From: Candidatus Thiodictyon syntrophicum
Lineage (GTDB): Bacteria; Pseudomonadota; Gammaproteobacteria; Chromatiales; Chromatiaceae
Reading direction: 5' to 3'
Assembly: GCF_002813775.1 (NCBI RefSeq)
Contig: NZ_CP020370.1
Span: forward strand, 1,455,501-1,519,500
Length of the DNA stretch: 64,000 bases
The notes under the pieces were generated by a model. That model searched no databases and was not told the origin of the DNA. It saw only the letters and a list, made by a program, of their open reading frames with translations. A program made the translations under genes and the position numbers. Shown piece after piece: positions 53,291 through 62,248 of this stretch (position 1 is the first letter of the stretch; the number at the start of each line of letters is the position of its first letter).

Positions 53291-53818
53291 TCAGGACTTC
53301 CACACGCGTACGTTGCCGGTGTCCACATGGACGAAGTTGGAACTGGGGTAGTAGCCGACACCGCCGCGGCCCAAGGCGACGGCGGCGTCCCGGATGTGGC
53401 TCGGCGCCAGGTCGGGGAAGCGGATGTCGATGGCCTGGCCGTACAGGTGCATGCTGTTGCGGGCGACCCCGTGGCCCTCGGCGCGCAGCATGGCATTGGT
53501 CTTCGGCGAGCGGTAGGCGCTCAGGATCTCGTAGCGGGCCTCGGTGTCGCCGAGCGACGCCTTGACGTCGTAGAGGATGTCGAGCAGTTGCGGGTCCATC
53601 GGCATGGTGTCGCCGGTGCGGAAGTCCCGCAGGAAGAAATTGAGCTGCTGCAAGGCGCTGCGCTTGTAGTGGTCACCCTCGCGGTAGACCACGGAGATTC
53701 TCTCGTCCGTGTGCATGTGGTGCAGCGACAGGGCGCGCGGGCGCTCGGCTGGCCTCTTGGCCAGCACTGGTGCAGCCATGGCGGACAGAGAAACCCCTAG
53801 AAAATAACGTCTGTTCAT
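53291..53818 (-). CDS. DUF882/M15-like peptidase (YcbK family), Tat-exported
   Basis: 175 residues from the ATG at 53818 with GGGGGAAC upstream. A twin-arginine signal (MNRRYFLGVSLSAMAAPVLA) directs export to the periplasm. The remainder matches the YcbK/peptidase M15 fold: LSAYRSPKTNAMLR, NSMHLYGQAIDIRFPDL (His and Asp of the zinc site) and SSNFVHVDTGNVRVW (the last zinc-binding His). It probably trims peptidoglycan cross-links. It is not linked to an L,D-transpeptidase here. Confidence 0.9.
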   Translation of the reverse strand: MNRRYFLGVSLSAMAAPVLAKRPAERPRALSLHHMHTDERISVVYREGDHYKRSALQQLNFFLRDFRTGDTMPMDPQLLDILYDVKASLGDTEARYEILSAYRSPKTNAMLRAEGHGVARNSMHLYGQAIDIRFPDLAPSHIRDAAVALGRGGVGYYPSSNFVHVDTGNVRVWKS

Positions 53819-54066
53819 GTTCCCCCCGGACAATGTGACGTTGCAGATAGTGCAGGCTGATTATAGGCGGGGCGACCGGAAAGGCAATAACAAATTTGCC
53901 TTGAGATGCATCCGTTCGTCGGTTCTTGCGGCACACTAAGAAACAAATATAACCTTATCATAATCATCTGGAAATAATGAAGCCCCCGGAGCCTACTTGA
54001 TTCGGCGGGCGACGTGTTCCAAAGTAGCGGTGTCGGCGTTCCCTAAATCAATGCTAAGGTTTGCGC

Positions 54067-54684
54067 ATGGCCCGGGAGTTCGAGATCATTGGTCGGGAGC
54101 CGCTGAGCGACGGATTTCTGAAGCTCAATCGCTATCGGCTGGCCCGCGTGGCGCCGGGTCGGCAGGCGCCGACTCTCGTTGACAGAGAGTGTATCGATGG
54201 CCTGGGTGCCGCGGCGGTGCTGCCTTACGACCCGGTGTCGGGGTGCATCGTGCTGGTCGAGCAGATGCGTGTCGGGGCCCTGGGCAGCGTCCCCGGCGGG
54301 CTGCTGTTGGAGCCCCCCGGGGGGGTGATCGAGGCGGGTTGCAGTGGTGCCGCGACCGCCCGTCGCGAGGCCTGGGAGGAGGCCGGGTGCCGGATCGGGG
54401 CCATGACCCCAATCGGCGTCTGTCGCCCCAGCCCCGGGTTCAGCGACGAGTCGGTCGCGCTTTACTGCGGCGAGACCAGGGTGGCCGGGGTCGCGCGGTT
54501 TGGGGGGGACCCCCGGGAGGGCGAGTGGACGCGGGTCCTGGTGTGGGACCTGGAGCGGGCGATCCGTGGGCTGGGCCGCGAGCCGCTGACCCCCGCCACG
54601 CTGATCATCGCCGTCCAGTGGTTGGCCTTGAATCGGCACCGGGTCCGAGACCTGTGGGCCGCGTCAGCGGGCGAACCCGCCTGA
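54067..54684 (+). CDS. nudF: ADP-ribose pyrophosphatase (Nudix)
   Basis: 205 residues. Hydrolyses ADP-ribose to AMP and ribose phosphate. The Nudix box GGVIEAG...A.ARREAWEEAG is complete at about residues 90-115, preceded by the NudF-type GLGAAAVLPYDPVSGCIVLV. ATG at 54067; a TTG two codons earlier is not needed. Confidence 0.92.
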   Translation: MAREFEIIGREPLSDGFLKLNRYRLARVAPGRQAPTLVDRECIDGLGAAAVLPYDPVSGCIVLVEQMRVGALGSVPGGLLLEPPGGVIEAGCSGAATARREAWEEAGCRIGAMTPIGVCRPSPGFSDESVALYCGETRVAGVARFGGDPREGEWTRVLVWDLERAIRGLGREPLTPATLIIAVQWLALNRHRVRDLWAASAGEPA

Positions 54685-54740
54685 GCGCACGTCGGCGCCT
54701 GCGGCGGCTGGTCGGCGGCTGTCACGTTACTAATGAAGAG

Positions 54741-54880
54741 TATTTGGCCGCAAATGAACGCAAATAAGCGCAAATAAATCTGCTGGTTAGGATCGTCGCG
54801 GGCGTCACCCGGATGGTGAACAGGCAGTAAAGGCCAAGTCTGCGATTATTTGCGTCGATTTGCGTTCATTTGCGGCTAAA
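54741..54880. repeat. inverted AT-rich repeat unit (CCGCAAATGAACGCAAATA type)
   Basis: The left arm contains GCCGCAAATGAACGCAAATA and the right arm the complement ATTTGCGTTCATTTGCGGC, separated by about 60 bases. A second such unit is at 55643-55850 and a half copy near 51100. Between nudF and the transglycosylase gene. Confidence 0.8.
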
Positions 54881-54925
54881 CTGTTTTTTCTGGGGTTAGG
54901 CCTTTGGTTTTAAGGGGGGTGAGAG

Positions 54926-55639
54926 ATGCCGAGGGTTTTGCCGATGCTGGTGCTCGCGGCGGCCGTGCTGCTTGCGGCCAGCGCCCGGGCCGACGTCTAT
55001 AAGTATGTCGATGCCAAGGGTAATACCTATTTTACCGACGCCCCGCTCACCGGCCCCAAGTACCGGCTCGCGTGGAAGCGGGAGTCGGAGCGGCTGGTGA
55101 GCGAAAATCGCCAGCGCCTCGCCAAGCTCGGTCGAAACCTCGGCCGGGTCGCGGGTCTCACGTCGGGGCCGGTCGCGGCGGCCGCCCCGGCGGCGCTCGC
55201 GCCGACTCAGGGGGCCGCGCGGGACCAGCCCGTCGCGACCCGCCGCGCCCGCTTCGAGCGGGTGATCAACGCCTATGCGCGGGTCTACGGGTTGAGTCCG
55301 GAGCTGTTGCACGCGGTGATCCGCACCGAGTCCGCCTACAACCACGAGGCGGTGTCGCGGGCGGGCGCCGAGGGGCTGATGCAGTTGATGCCCGGCACCG
55401 CCGCGCGCTACGGGGTCAAAGATTCCTTCAACCCGGTGGAGAACGTACGCGGCGGGGCAGCCTATCTGCGCGACCTGCTCGACCTGTTCGGTCAGGACCT
55501 GCGCCTGGCGCTGGCCGGGTACAACGCGGGGGAGAACGCCGTGATCCGCAACGGCCGCCAGATCCCGCCCTACGCCGAGACCCAGAACTATGTGCGGCAG
55601 GTGCTCCAGCATCTGTGGTCGGCGCGCGCCGGCGGGTAG
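54926..55639 (+). CDS. lytic transglycosylase (SLT domain) with DUF4124 N-terminus
   Basis: 237 residues, exported: signal peptide LVLAAAVLLAASARA, then a DUF4124 module (DVYKYVDAKGNTYFTDAPL), and a C-terminal SLT catalytic domain from about 115 with AVIRTESAYNHEAVSRAGAE (Glu is the catalytic acid), GLMQLMPGTAARYGV and LALAGYNAGENAV. It cleaves peptidoglycan glycan strands to 1,6-anhydro products. It is flanked on both sides by inverted AT-rich repeat units. Confidence 0.93.
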   Translation: MPRVLPMLVLAAAVLLAASARADVYKYVDAKGNTYFTDAPLTGPKYRLAWKRESERLVSENRQRLAKLGRNLGRVAGLTSGPVAAAAPAALAPTQGAARDQPVATRRARFERVINAYARVYGLSPELLHAVIRTESAYNHEAVSRAGAEGLMQLMPGTAARYGVKDSFNPVENVRGGAAYLRDLLDLFGQDLRLALAGYNAGENAVIRNGRQIPPYAETQNYVRQVLQHLWSARAGG

Positions 55640-55642
55640 GAT

Positions 55643-55850
55643 TTTTGTCCGCAAATGAACGCAAATAGGAGAAATAGTCCCCGTCCTGGCGGCAACCATC
55701 CTCAAACCTTGTAAAGAGCGGATGAACTGCAGCGGCTCGGAGTAAGGATCGCTCAGTTGACGAGGAGTCTGCGCCAACCCTCGGGATGGCGCTGATTCGG
55801 TCGTGAAGCCTTTGTCTTATTTGCGTTTATTTGCGTTCATTTGCGGACAA
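55643..55850. repeat. inverted AT-rich repeat unit, second copy
   Basis: Left arm TTGTCCGCAAATGAACGCAA at 55645-55664, right arm TTGCGTTCATTTGCGGACAA at 55831-55850, exact complements around about 165 bases. It lies between the transglycosylase and the DUF3050 gene. Confidence 0.85.
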
Positions 55851-55888
55851 TACCACTTTCTTCCAGCGACTATAACAGGGTGCGAGTG

Positions 55889-56668
55889 TCAGGGACCGCG
55901 GGCGGTCTCGATGGCCTCCAGGATGCCGTCCCAGAAGCGTAACCGCGCGCACACCGCCTCCTCGGCGGCGGCCTCCGCCTCCTCCAGACGCAGGGCGTCG
56001 TTGCCGCACAGTTGGGTCAGCAGTTGCATCGACAGGGGGGCATGGAAGTCCTCGTCCAAGTGGACGTGGCAGTTCACGTAATAGTGGAAGCCCGGGGCCT
56101 GGGTCGGGCCGAGCGGCAGGTGCGCCAGCAAGCCGCGGAACATACCGGGGAGCAGGTGCTCGCGGCCCATCACCAGGGCGGCGGCCACCTCGTGCGGCTT
56201 GTCCTCGTGGATGAAGCAGAAAGTGGTTTCGGCGAAGTAGCGCGCCGGCTGGGGCACCAGTTCGGAGTAGAGCGCCTTGTCGAGTCCGCGCTCGGCGACC
56301 AGTGCGAGAAAGCGTTTGGGGCGCTCCCCGTCGGCGCCGATCTCGTTCATGGCCTGGCAGTAAAGCTCGAATTGGCTCCCGTAACGCAGCGCGCCGTCGC
56401 GGGTCGGGGCGCTGTCGGACTCCTGCTCCAACACCAGCCGGTTGATGAAGTAGCGCAACGCCGGGTCCCCGTGGGGCATCCAGGGCACCTGCGTCGGCGC
56501 CAGGTGCCGCTGCATGTACTTGATCAGCGACATGAAGTCCCAGACCGAGTAGACGTGATGGGCCATGAAGACCCGCAGGTCCCGCAGCTCACGGATGGCA
56601 CTGTAGAGGGGGTGGTTGTTGATCTGCTCCTGCAGCGGGCGTAAATGGTCCAGGTTTAGTACTGCCAT
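55889..56668 (-). CDS. DUF3050 domain protein, haem-oxygenase-like fold
   Basis: 259 residues from the ATG at 56668 (MAVLNLDHLRPLQEQINNHP). Typical DUF3050 features: LYSAIRELRDLRVFMAHHVYSVWDFMSLIK, HGDPALRYFINRLVLEQESD and FHYYVNCHVHLDEDFHAPLS, with His and acidic residues placed as in haem-oxygenase-like diiron proteins. Function unknown; related genes often act on small molecules or as cofactor oxygenases. Single gene. Confidence 0.88.
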   Translation of the reverse strand: MAVLNLDHLRPLQEQINNHPLYSAIRELRDLRVFMAHHVYSVWDFMSLIKYMQRHLAPTQVPWMPHGDPALRYFINRLVLEQESDSAPTRDGALRYGSQFELYCQAMNEIGADGERPKRFLALVAERGLDKALYSELVPQPARYFAETTFCFIHEDKPHEVAAALVMGREHLLPGMFRGLLAHLPLGPTQAPGFHYYVNCHVHLDEDFHAPLSMQLLTQLCGNDALRLEEAEAAAEEAVCARLRFWDGILEAIETARGP

Positions 56669-57126
56669 GGCGGGGCTCCTCGTCACAGGGTCGATCACCG
56701 GATACTGGTCCGTCACTATACGGTTTGGCACGCGGAAAACCAGTCGCACGGTCGTGCGATGCGCCGCGCGGGTGCGCGGTGTTCCCGGGTGTGCGGCGCG
56801 GGTGCGATCAGAACTGATGTGTTAACGCACATGTCGTAGGGTACGCATCGCGTGCCCACCGAGCCGCGGCAACCTCTAGGGCCGGGTACGTTACAGCGAC
56901 CGGGCCTTCTCACGGACCGGACGTCGTTGTCGTTGTCGTAATCGTAGTCGGATCATTCGATTACGACAACGACAACGACAACGACAACGTACCCGCGATC
57001 TCGGTCACCACATCAGGTCCGATCGCACCCGTTCGACGCTCCCACACGGCCAGGGGGCGGTCGATCTGTTAGCATGACGCGCCCGCGCGGCGATCCTTCC
57101 CCTACGCACCCATCCTGGCGATCTCT
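56669..57126. other. intergenic region before ftsY
   Basis: 458 bp between divergent genes, with a GC-rich, G/T-skewed stretch around 56755-56810 and the hexamer hairpin at 56921-56990. No gene recognised; the ftsY promoter must be here. Confidence 0.5.
56921..56990. repeat. CGACAA hexamer hairpin upstream of ftsY
   Basis: Left arm CGTTGTCGTTGTCGTAATCG and right arm CGATTACGACAACGACAACG are exact complements, the right side continuing with two more CGACAA units. It ends 137 bp before the ftsY start. Near-identical to the fabI upstream repeat. Confidence 0.9.
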
Positions 57127-58572
57127 ATGTTCGGTTTCGGAAGAAAAAAGCTCAAACAAACGGCGGTTAGCGAAGACGGGCAGCCGTCCGGCGGTGAGGA
57201 GTCCCCGGCGGCCAAGGAGGGGATTTTCAAACGCCTGTTCGGTGCCCGTGACGGGGAGGACCTGGGCTGGGTGCCGGGGCTCGGGCCGCTGCCGGAGGCG
57301 GGCGGTGCGCCGACGGCGCTGCCGGGCGGTGCGGTCGCTCCGGTCGCGCAGACGGTGCCCGAGACCCCGGTCGAGTGCGAGGCCGCCCCTGAGCCCGAAC
57401 GCGCGTTCGCCCCTGCGCCCGAGCCGACCCCCGGGCCCGCCCCGCGGGCGGAGTCCGGCGAGTCACCCGGGCCCTCGGTCGGGCTGTTGAAGCGCATCTT
57501 CCACCGCACGGACGAGGTCCCGGACGCGCCGCCGGCCGCGCGGCTCGAGTCGGCGCCGCCCGATCCGGCGGCCCGGCCCCCCAAGCCGCCCTATGCGCTG
57601 AAGATCATCCCGATCCGCGACCAGCCGGTGGACTGGGAGTTGCCGGAGGTCAGGCAGGGGCTCTTCAGCCGCCTGCGCGAACGGCTCTCGCGCAGCCGCA
57701 CCCAACTCGGATCCGGGCTCGGTAACCTGTTCCTGGGCCGCAAGAAAATCGACGATGAGTTGATGGAGGAGTTGGAGACCCTACTCCTGACGGCCGATGT
57801 GGGGATCGATGCGACCGCGCGCGTCATTGATGATCTGACCCGCCGGGTGAAACGCAAGGCGCTCGCGGACCCGCAGGCGCTGCTCGCGGCGCTGAAAGAG
57901 GCGTTGCGTCAGATCCTCATCGCCGCGGCAGCCCCCGTCCGGCAGGCGGCCCCGGACCGGCCCCAGGTGGTCCTGATGGTGGGGGTCAACGGGGCCGGCA
58001 AGACGACGACCATCGGCAAGCTCGCGCGCTACCTGCAGGCGGACGGCAACAGCATCATGCTGGCTGCGGGGGACACCTTCCGCGCCGCCGCGGTGGAGCA
58101 GCTACAGGCCTGGGGCGAGCGCAACCGGGTGCCGGTGATCGCCCAGAAGGGCGGGGCGGACTCCGCCTCGGTGATCTTCGACGCGCTGCAGGCGGCGACC
58201 GCCCGCGGGGTGGACGTGCTGATCGCCGACACCGCCGGGCGTCTCCATACCAAGACCAACCTGATGGACGAACTGACCAAAATCGCCCGGGTGATGCGCA
58301 AGATCGACCCGCAGGCCCCGCACGAGGTGCTGCTGGTGGTAGACGCCACCACGGGTCAGAACGGGCTCAATCAGGCGGTGCAGTTCCACCAGGCGGTGCC
58401 CCTGACCGGGATCGCCCTGACCAAGCTCGACGGCACTGCCAAGGGCGGCATCGTCTTCGCCATCGCGGAGAAGCTCAAGGTGCCGATTCGCTTCATCGGG
58501 GTGGGGGAGTCGATCGAGGACCTGCGGCCCTTCGACGCCGATGAGTTCCTGGATGCCCTGTTGGGGCAGTAG
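57127..58572 (+). CDS. ftsY: signal recognition particle receptor FtsY
   Basis: 481-residue SRP receptor GTPase at the inner membrane, for cotranslational insertion of membrane proteins. The acidic/proline-rich N-terminal A-domain carries three similar membrane-binding motifs (GIFKRLFG, GLLKRIFH, GLFSRLRERL). The NG domain has G1 GVNGAGKTTTIGKLA at about 286-300, DTFRAAAVEQL, DTAGRLHTK, TKLDGTAKGG and the closing RFIGVGESIEDLRPF. ATG at 57127. The next gene is rpoH; ftsE and ftsX, which lie between them in many gammaproteobacteria, are missing here. Confidence 0.97.
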   Translation: MFGFGRKKLKQTAVSEDGQPSGGEESPAAKEGIFKRLFGARDGEDLGWVPGLGPLPEAGGAPTALPGGAVAPVAQTVPETPVECEAAPEPERAFAPAPEPTPGPAPRAESGESPGPSVGLLKRIFHRTDEVPDAPPAARLESAPPDPAARPPKPPYALKIIPIRDQPVDWELPEVRQGLFSRLRERLSRSRTQLGSGLGNLFLGRKKIDDELMEELETLLLTADVGIDATARVIDDLTRRVKRKALADPQALLAALKEALRQILIAAAAPVRQAAPDRPQVVLMVGVNGAGKTTTIGKLARYLQADGNSIMLAAGDTFRAAAVEQLQAWGERNRVPVIAQKGGADSASVIFDALQAATARGVDVLIADTAGRLHTKTNLMDELTKIARVMRKIDPQAPHEVLLVVDATTGQNGLNQAVQFHQAVPLTGIALTKLDGTAKGGIVFAIAEKLKVPIRFIGVGESIEDLRPFDADEFLDALLGQ

Positions 58573-58889
58573 GCGGGTCCGCGGTGGTCGCCATCTGCAC
58601 ACGCGGCGCTGGATGAAGTAACTGTAATCTGCCTGTAATATTGTGCGGGTAATATCAGAACTTAACGAATAATAAGGATATTTTTCGGGCATCGTCAGAG
58701 CATATCGGAAGGATCGGAACATTCGATGCCCCGTTTGCCGGAATGGCTATTGTACAAACCGCCAACCTTGCCTAAAGTCCTCCCAAGCCTTGAAGCAGGC
58801 GGTCGCCGCAACCACTGTAAAGTTGCTGGTAAAATCCGCAGTGTTCTGCTAGGCTTTTGTTCCAGGCGTCCAACTCAGGTACCAAGCAC
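58573..58889. promoter_or_regulatory. AT-rich rpoH upstream region
   Basis: 317 bp, noticeably richer in A and T than its neighbours (around 58610-58690), expected to hold the rpoH promoter(s). No exact promoter or leader structure was assigned. Confidence 0.5.
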
Positions 58890-59729
58890 ATGGCCAAAGA
58901 TTTCGCTCTCATGCCCACCGGCAATATCGATGCGTACATCAGCGCCTCCTACCAGATCCCGGTGCTGACCCCCGAGGAGGAGCGGAGCCTCGCCGAGAAC
59001 CTGCGCGACCATGGTGATATGGAGGCGGCGCGGCGGATGGTGATGTCCCACCTGCGGTTCGTGATCCGTATTGCCCGCGGTTACTTGGGCTACGGCCTGC
59101 CCCTGCCGGACCTGATCCAGGAGGGCACGGTGGGCCTGATGAAGGCGGTAAGGCGCTTCGAGCCCGACATGGGGGTGCGCCTGGTCTCCTTCGCGGTGCA
59201 CTGGATTCGTGCCGAGATTCACGAGTACATCCTGCGCAACTGGCGCATCGTGAAAGTGGCGACGACCAAGGCCCAGCGCAAGCTGTTCTTCAACCTGCGT
59301 AGCGCCAAGAAGCGGCTCGGCTGGTTCACCCACGCCGAGGTGCTGGCGGTCGCGGCCGACCTGGGGGTGAAGCCCGAGACGGTGCTGGAGATGGAGTCGC
59401 GCCTCTCCAACCAGGACCTGGCCTTCGACGGCTACGAGGACGATGATGACGAGTCCCCCTCCGCGCCATCGACCTACCTGCCGGATTCGCGCATGGAGCC
59501 CCTGCGGATGCTGGAGCGCGAGGATACCGAGAGCAAGGACAAGGCGCGCCTCTATGCCGCCATCCAGGGCCTGGACGAGCGCAGCAAGGTGATCCTGCGC
59601 GAGCGCTGGCTGGCGGAGAAGAAGCAGACGCTGCATGAACTCGCCCAGCAGTTCAACGTGTCCGCCGAGCGGATCCGCCAGATCGAGAAGAATGCGATGA
59701 AGAAGCTGCGACTGCAACTGGCCGTCTGA
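58890..59729 (+). CDS. rpoH: heat-shock sigma factor RpoH (sigma-32)
   Basis: 279 residues. Directs RNA polymerase to heat-shock promoters. Region 2 is visible as [38 protein letters not shown] and [19 protein letters not shown]. The RpoH box [10 protein letters not shown] lies at about 128-137, and region 4 ends with [22 protein letters not shown] at 58890. Followed by hairpins that serve as a terminator. Confidence 0.97.
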   Translation: MAKDFALMPTGNIDAYISASYQIPVLTPEEERSLAENLRDHGDMEAARRMVMSHLRFVIRIARGYLGYGLPLPDLIQEGTVGLMKAVRRFEPDMGVRLVSFAVHWIRAEIHEYILRNWRIVKVATTKAQRKLFFNLRSAKKRLGWFTHAEVLAVAADLGVKPETVLEMESRLSNQDLAFDGYEDDDDESPSAPSTYLPDSRMEPLRMLEREDTESKDKARLYAAIQGLDERSKVILRERWLAEKKQTLHELAQQFNVSAERIRQIEKNAMKKLRLQLAV

Positions 59730-59737
59730 ACCTGTCG

Positions 59738-59801
59738 GGGCGGGCGTCAAACCCGCCCCCGCGGCATCACATCCCACCAAGGCCCGCTCAGTGCGGGCCT
59801 T
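59738..59801 (+). terminator. two stem-loops after rpoH
   Basis: GGGGCGGG/CCCGCCCC at 59738-59760 and AAGGCCCGC/GCGGGCCTT at 59779-59801, the second followed by TGTCGTTG. Probable rpoH terminator. Confidence 0.75.
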
Positions 59802-59956
59802 GTCGTTGGCGCCGCCGCAAGCGTCGCTGCGTGACTTTCACGGTAAGGACTGCTACCGAGTTCACACCCCTCGGTGGTATAAGTCCTAGAATCCGAGTTG
59901 AGACGACGCGCGGGGCGCCGCGCGTCTGGTAAATTCCACATACCGGGGGAGAGGTT

Positions 59957-62248
59957 GTGGTAACGATAATGGAATCTCCGGGCGCACGCTCTGGTGGTGA
60001 CGAGGCCCGCGCCTTGTCGGCCCCGCGGGCAGCGATGGCCGATCAACCAGCCGGCCCGGCGAACTGGGGGGGAAGCCCCTCTCGGGAGCTCAACGAGGCG
60101 CGCTTTCAGAAGTTGTTCGACGAGGCGGAAGCCATGTCGATCCAGGGCTATTACCCCGATGGAACAGTGGTCTACTGGAATCACGCCTCCGAAAAGGTCT
60201 ACGGTTATACGGCTCAGGAGGCCTTGGGCGCCAATCTGCTGGACCTGATCATCCCCCCCGCGTTGCGCCGACAGGCGGAGCAGGGGATGCGCTGCATGTT
60301 CGAGACCGGTCAAGGTGTGCCGCCCGGGCGTCTGACCCTCAGGCACAAGGACGGGCATACGGTACCGGTCTACTCCAGCCACACCATCGTGACCGTCCCG
60401 GGCCAGGTCCCCGTGTTGTTCTGCATGGACTCGGACATGAGCGAGTTGGATCGCGCCGAGGCCGAGCTGCGGGTGGCTGCCACCGCCTTCGAGTCCCAGC
60501 AGGGCATGATCATCACCGATGCGCAGGGCGTGATACTGCGGGTCAATGAGTCCTTCAGCCGGGCGACCGGGTACGCGGCGCAGGAGTGCGTGGGACAGAC
60601 GCCGCGCCTGCTCCGCTCAGACCGCCACACCCCGGATTTTTACGCCCGGATGTGGCGCTCCCTGCTCGCTACCGGGCACTGGCAGGGCGAACTCTGGAAC
60701 CGGCGCAAGGGCGGCGAGGTCTATGCGGTCTGGGCCACGATCTGCGCCGTCACGGATGACGCCGGGCGGGTGACCCACTATGTCGGGACCCAGACCGACA
60801 TGACCCAGCGCAAGGAGGCGGAGGCCAGGATCCTGCATCTGGCCTTCTATGACCCCCTGACCCGCCTGCCGAACCGGCGCCTGCTGCTCGACCGGCTCCA
60901 GCACGCGGCCGTCGCGAGCTTGCGCAACCAGTGCGTCGGGGCCCTGCTGTTCCTCGATCTGGACCATTTCAAGACACTCAACGATACACTTGGTCACGAC
61001 CTGGGCGACCTGCTGTTGCAGCAGGTGGCCGAACGGCTGACGCGGGCGAGCGGCGACAATGCGACCGTCGCCCGCTTGGGGGGGGATGAGTTCGTGGTGA
61101 TGCTCGAAGACCTGAGCCCTACCCAAGAGGACGCCGCCACTCAGGCCGAGGCCTTGGGCGAGACGCTCCTGGACTCGCTCAACCAGGTCTACCGCCTCCA
61201 GGGGCATGAGTACGTGGGTAGCGTGAGCATCGGTATCACCCTGTTCTCCAGTCAGGAAACCAGTGTCGATGCGCTGATGAAGCAGGCCGATCTGGCCATG
61301 TACGACGCCAAGGCCGCCGGGCGCAATACCTTGCGCTTCTTCGACCCGGAGATGCAGGAGGCCGTCACCTTGCGGGCCGCGCTGGTGAACGGACTGCGCG
61401 AGGGCCTGCGCGAGCGGCAGTTTCGACTCTTCTACCAACCCCAGGTGGACAGCGGCGGCCGTCTCGTCGGGGTCGAGGCCCTGGTCCGCTGGCAATGCCC
61501 AGTCCGCGGCCTGGTGTTGCCCGCGGAGTTTATCCCGGTTGCCGAGGAGACCGGGTTCATCCTGCCCCTGGGGCAGTGGGTCCTGGAGGCCGCCTGCACC
61601 CAGTTGGCGGCCTGGGCGGCGCGGCCGGAAAGCGCGCATCTGTCGCTGGCCGTCAATGTCAGTGTCCGCCAGTTCTGCCGGGCCGATTTCGTCGCTTCGC
61701 TGGTGGCGACCCTCGCCCGCACCGGGGCCGATCCACGGCGGCTCAAGCTGGAGTTGACCGAGAGTCTGCTGGTGGAGGATGTCAGCGACATCAGCGCCAA
61801 GATGTCGGCCCTGAAGGAACTGGGCCTTGGTTTGGTCCTGGACGATTTCGGCACCGGGTATTCGTCGCTGTCCTACCTGCGGCGCCTGCCCCTGGACCAG
61901 TTGAAAATCGATCGGTCGTTCGTGCACGACCTGCTGTTTGACCCGAACAGTGTGGCCATCGCCCAGACCATCATCGTACTCGGTCAGACCATGGGCCTTG
62001 CGGTGCTCGCCGAAGGCGTGGAGACCGCCGGCCAGCGCGATTTGCTCGCCGGCCTGGGCTGTCACCTCTACCAGGGCTACCTGTTCGGCCAGCCGATGCC
62101 GCTTGAGGAGTTTGCGCGGTTGGTCCAACAAACTGAGGGACATTCGACCGGGCTACACCCGCATCGCGCAGAGCGGCACCAGCAGTTCGGTCCGACTCAG
62201 ACCCCCATGCTGGCCGATCAGTGTCTTGGGTTCCTCGAAGGGCAGTGA
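59957..62248 (+). CDS. PAS-GGDEF-EAL cyclic-di-GMP signalling protein
   Basis: 763 residues, no membrane segment. Two PAS domains (about 40-160 and 170-285, the first with GYYPDGTVVYWNHASEKVYG, the second with ITDAQGVILRVNESFSRATG), a GGDEF domain with intact GGDEF at about 375 (ARLGGDEFVVMLED), and an EAL domain with VEALVRWQ, ETGFILPLG and LDDFGTGYSSLSYLRRL. Both enzymatic motifs look intact, so it may make and break c-di-GMP in response to the PAS ligand. The start is GTG 59957 with GGGGGA 7 bp upstream; the ATG at 59969 is an alternative. The last 96 bp overlap the convergent gene at 62153. Confidence 0.93.
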   Translation: MVTIMESPGARSGGDEARALSAPRAAMADQPAGPANWGGSPSRELNEARFQKLFDEAEAMSIQGYYPDGTVVYWNHASEKVYGYTAQEALGANLLDLIIPPALRRQAEQGMRCMFETGQGVPPGRLTLRHKDGHTVPVYSSHTIVTVPGQVPVLFCMDSDMSELDRAEAELRVAATAFESQQGMIITDAQGVILRVNESFSRATGYAAQECVGQTPRLLRSDRHTPDFYARMWRSLLATGHWQGELWNRRKGGEVYAVWATICAVTDDAGRVTHYVGTQTDMTQRKEAEARILHLAFYDPLTRLPNRRLLLDRLQHAAVASLRNQCVGALLFLDLDHFKTLNDTLGHDLGDLLLQQVAERLTRASGDNATVARLGGDEFVVMLEDLSPTQEDAATQAEALGETLLDSLNQVYRLQGHEYVGSVSIGITLFSSQETSVDALMKQADLAMYDAKAAGRNTLRFFDPEMQEAVTLRAALVNGLREGLRERQFRLFYQPQVDSGGRLVGVEALVRWQCPVRGLVLPAEFIPVAEETGFILPLGQWVLEAACTQLAAWAARPESAHLSLAVNVSVRQFCRADFVASLVATLARTGADPRRLKLELTESLLVEDVSDISAKMSALKELGLGLVLDDFGTGYSSLSYLRRLPLDQLKIDRSFVHDLLFDPNSVAIAQTIIVLGQTMGLAVLAEGVETAGQRDLLAGLGCHLYQGYLFGQPMPLEEFARLVQQTEGHSTGLHPHRAERHQQFGPTQTPMLADQCLGFLEGQ

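Noticed and set aside
60617-62143. A 508-residue minus-strand open frame antisense to the GGDEF-EAL gene
   Set aside because: No domain and no ribosome site; an ordinary high-GC shadow.
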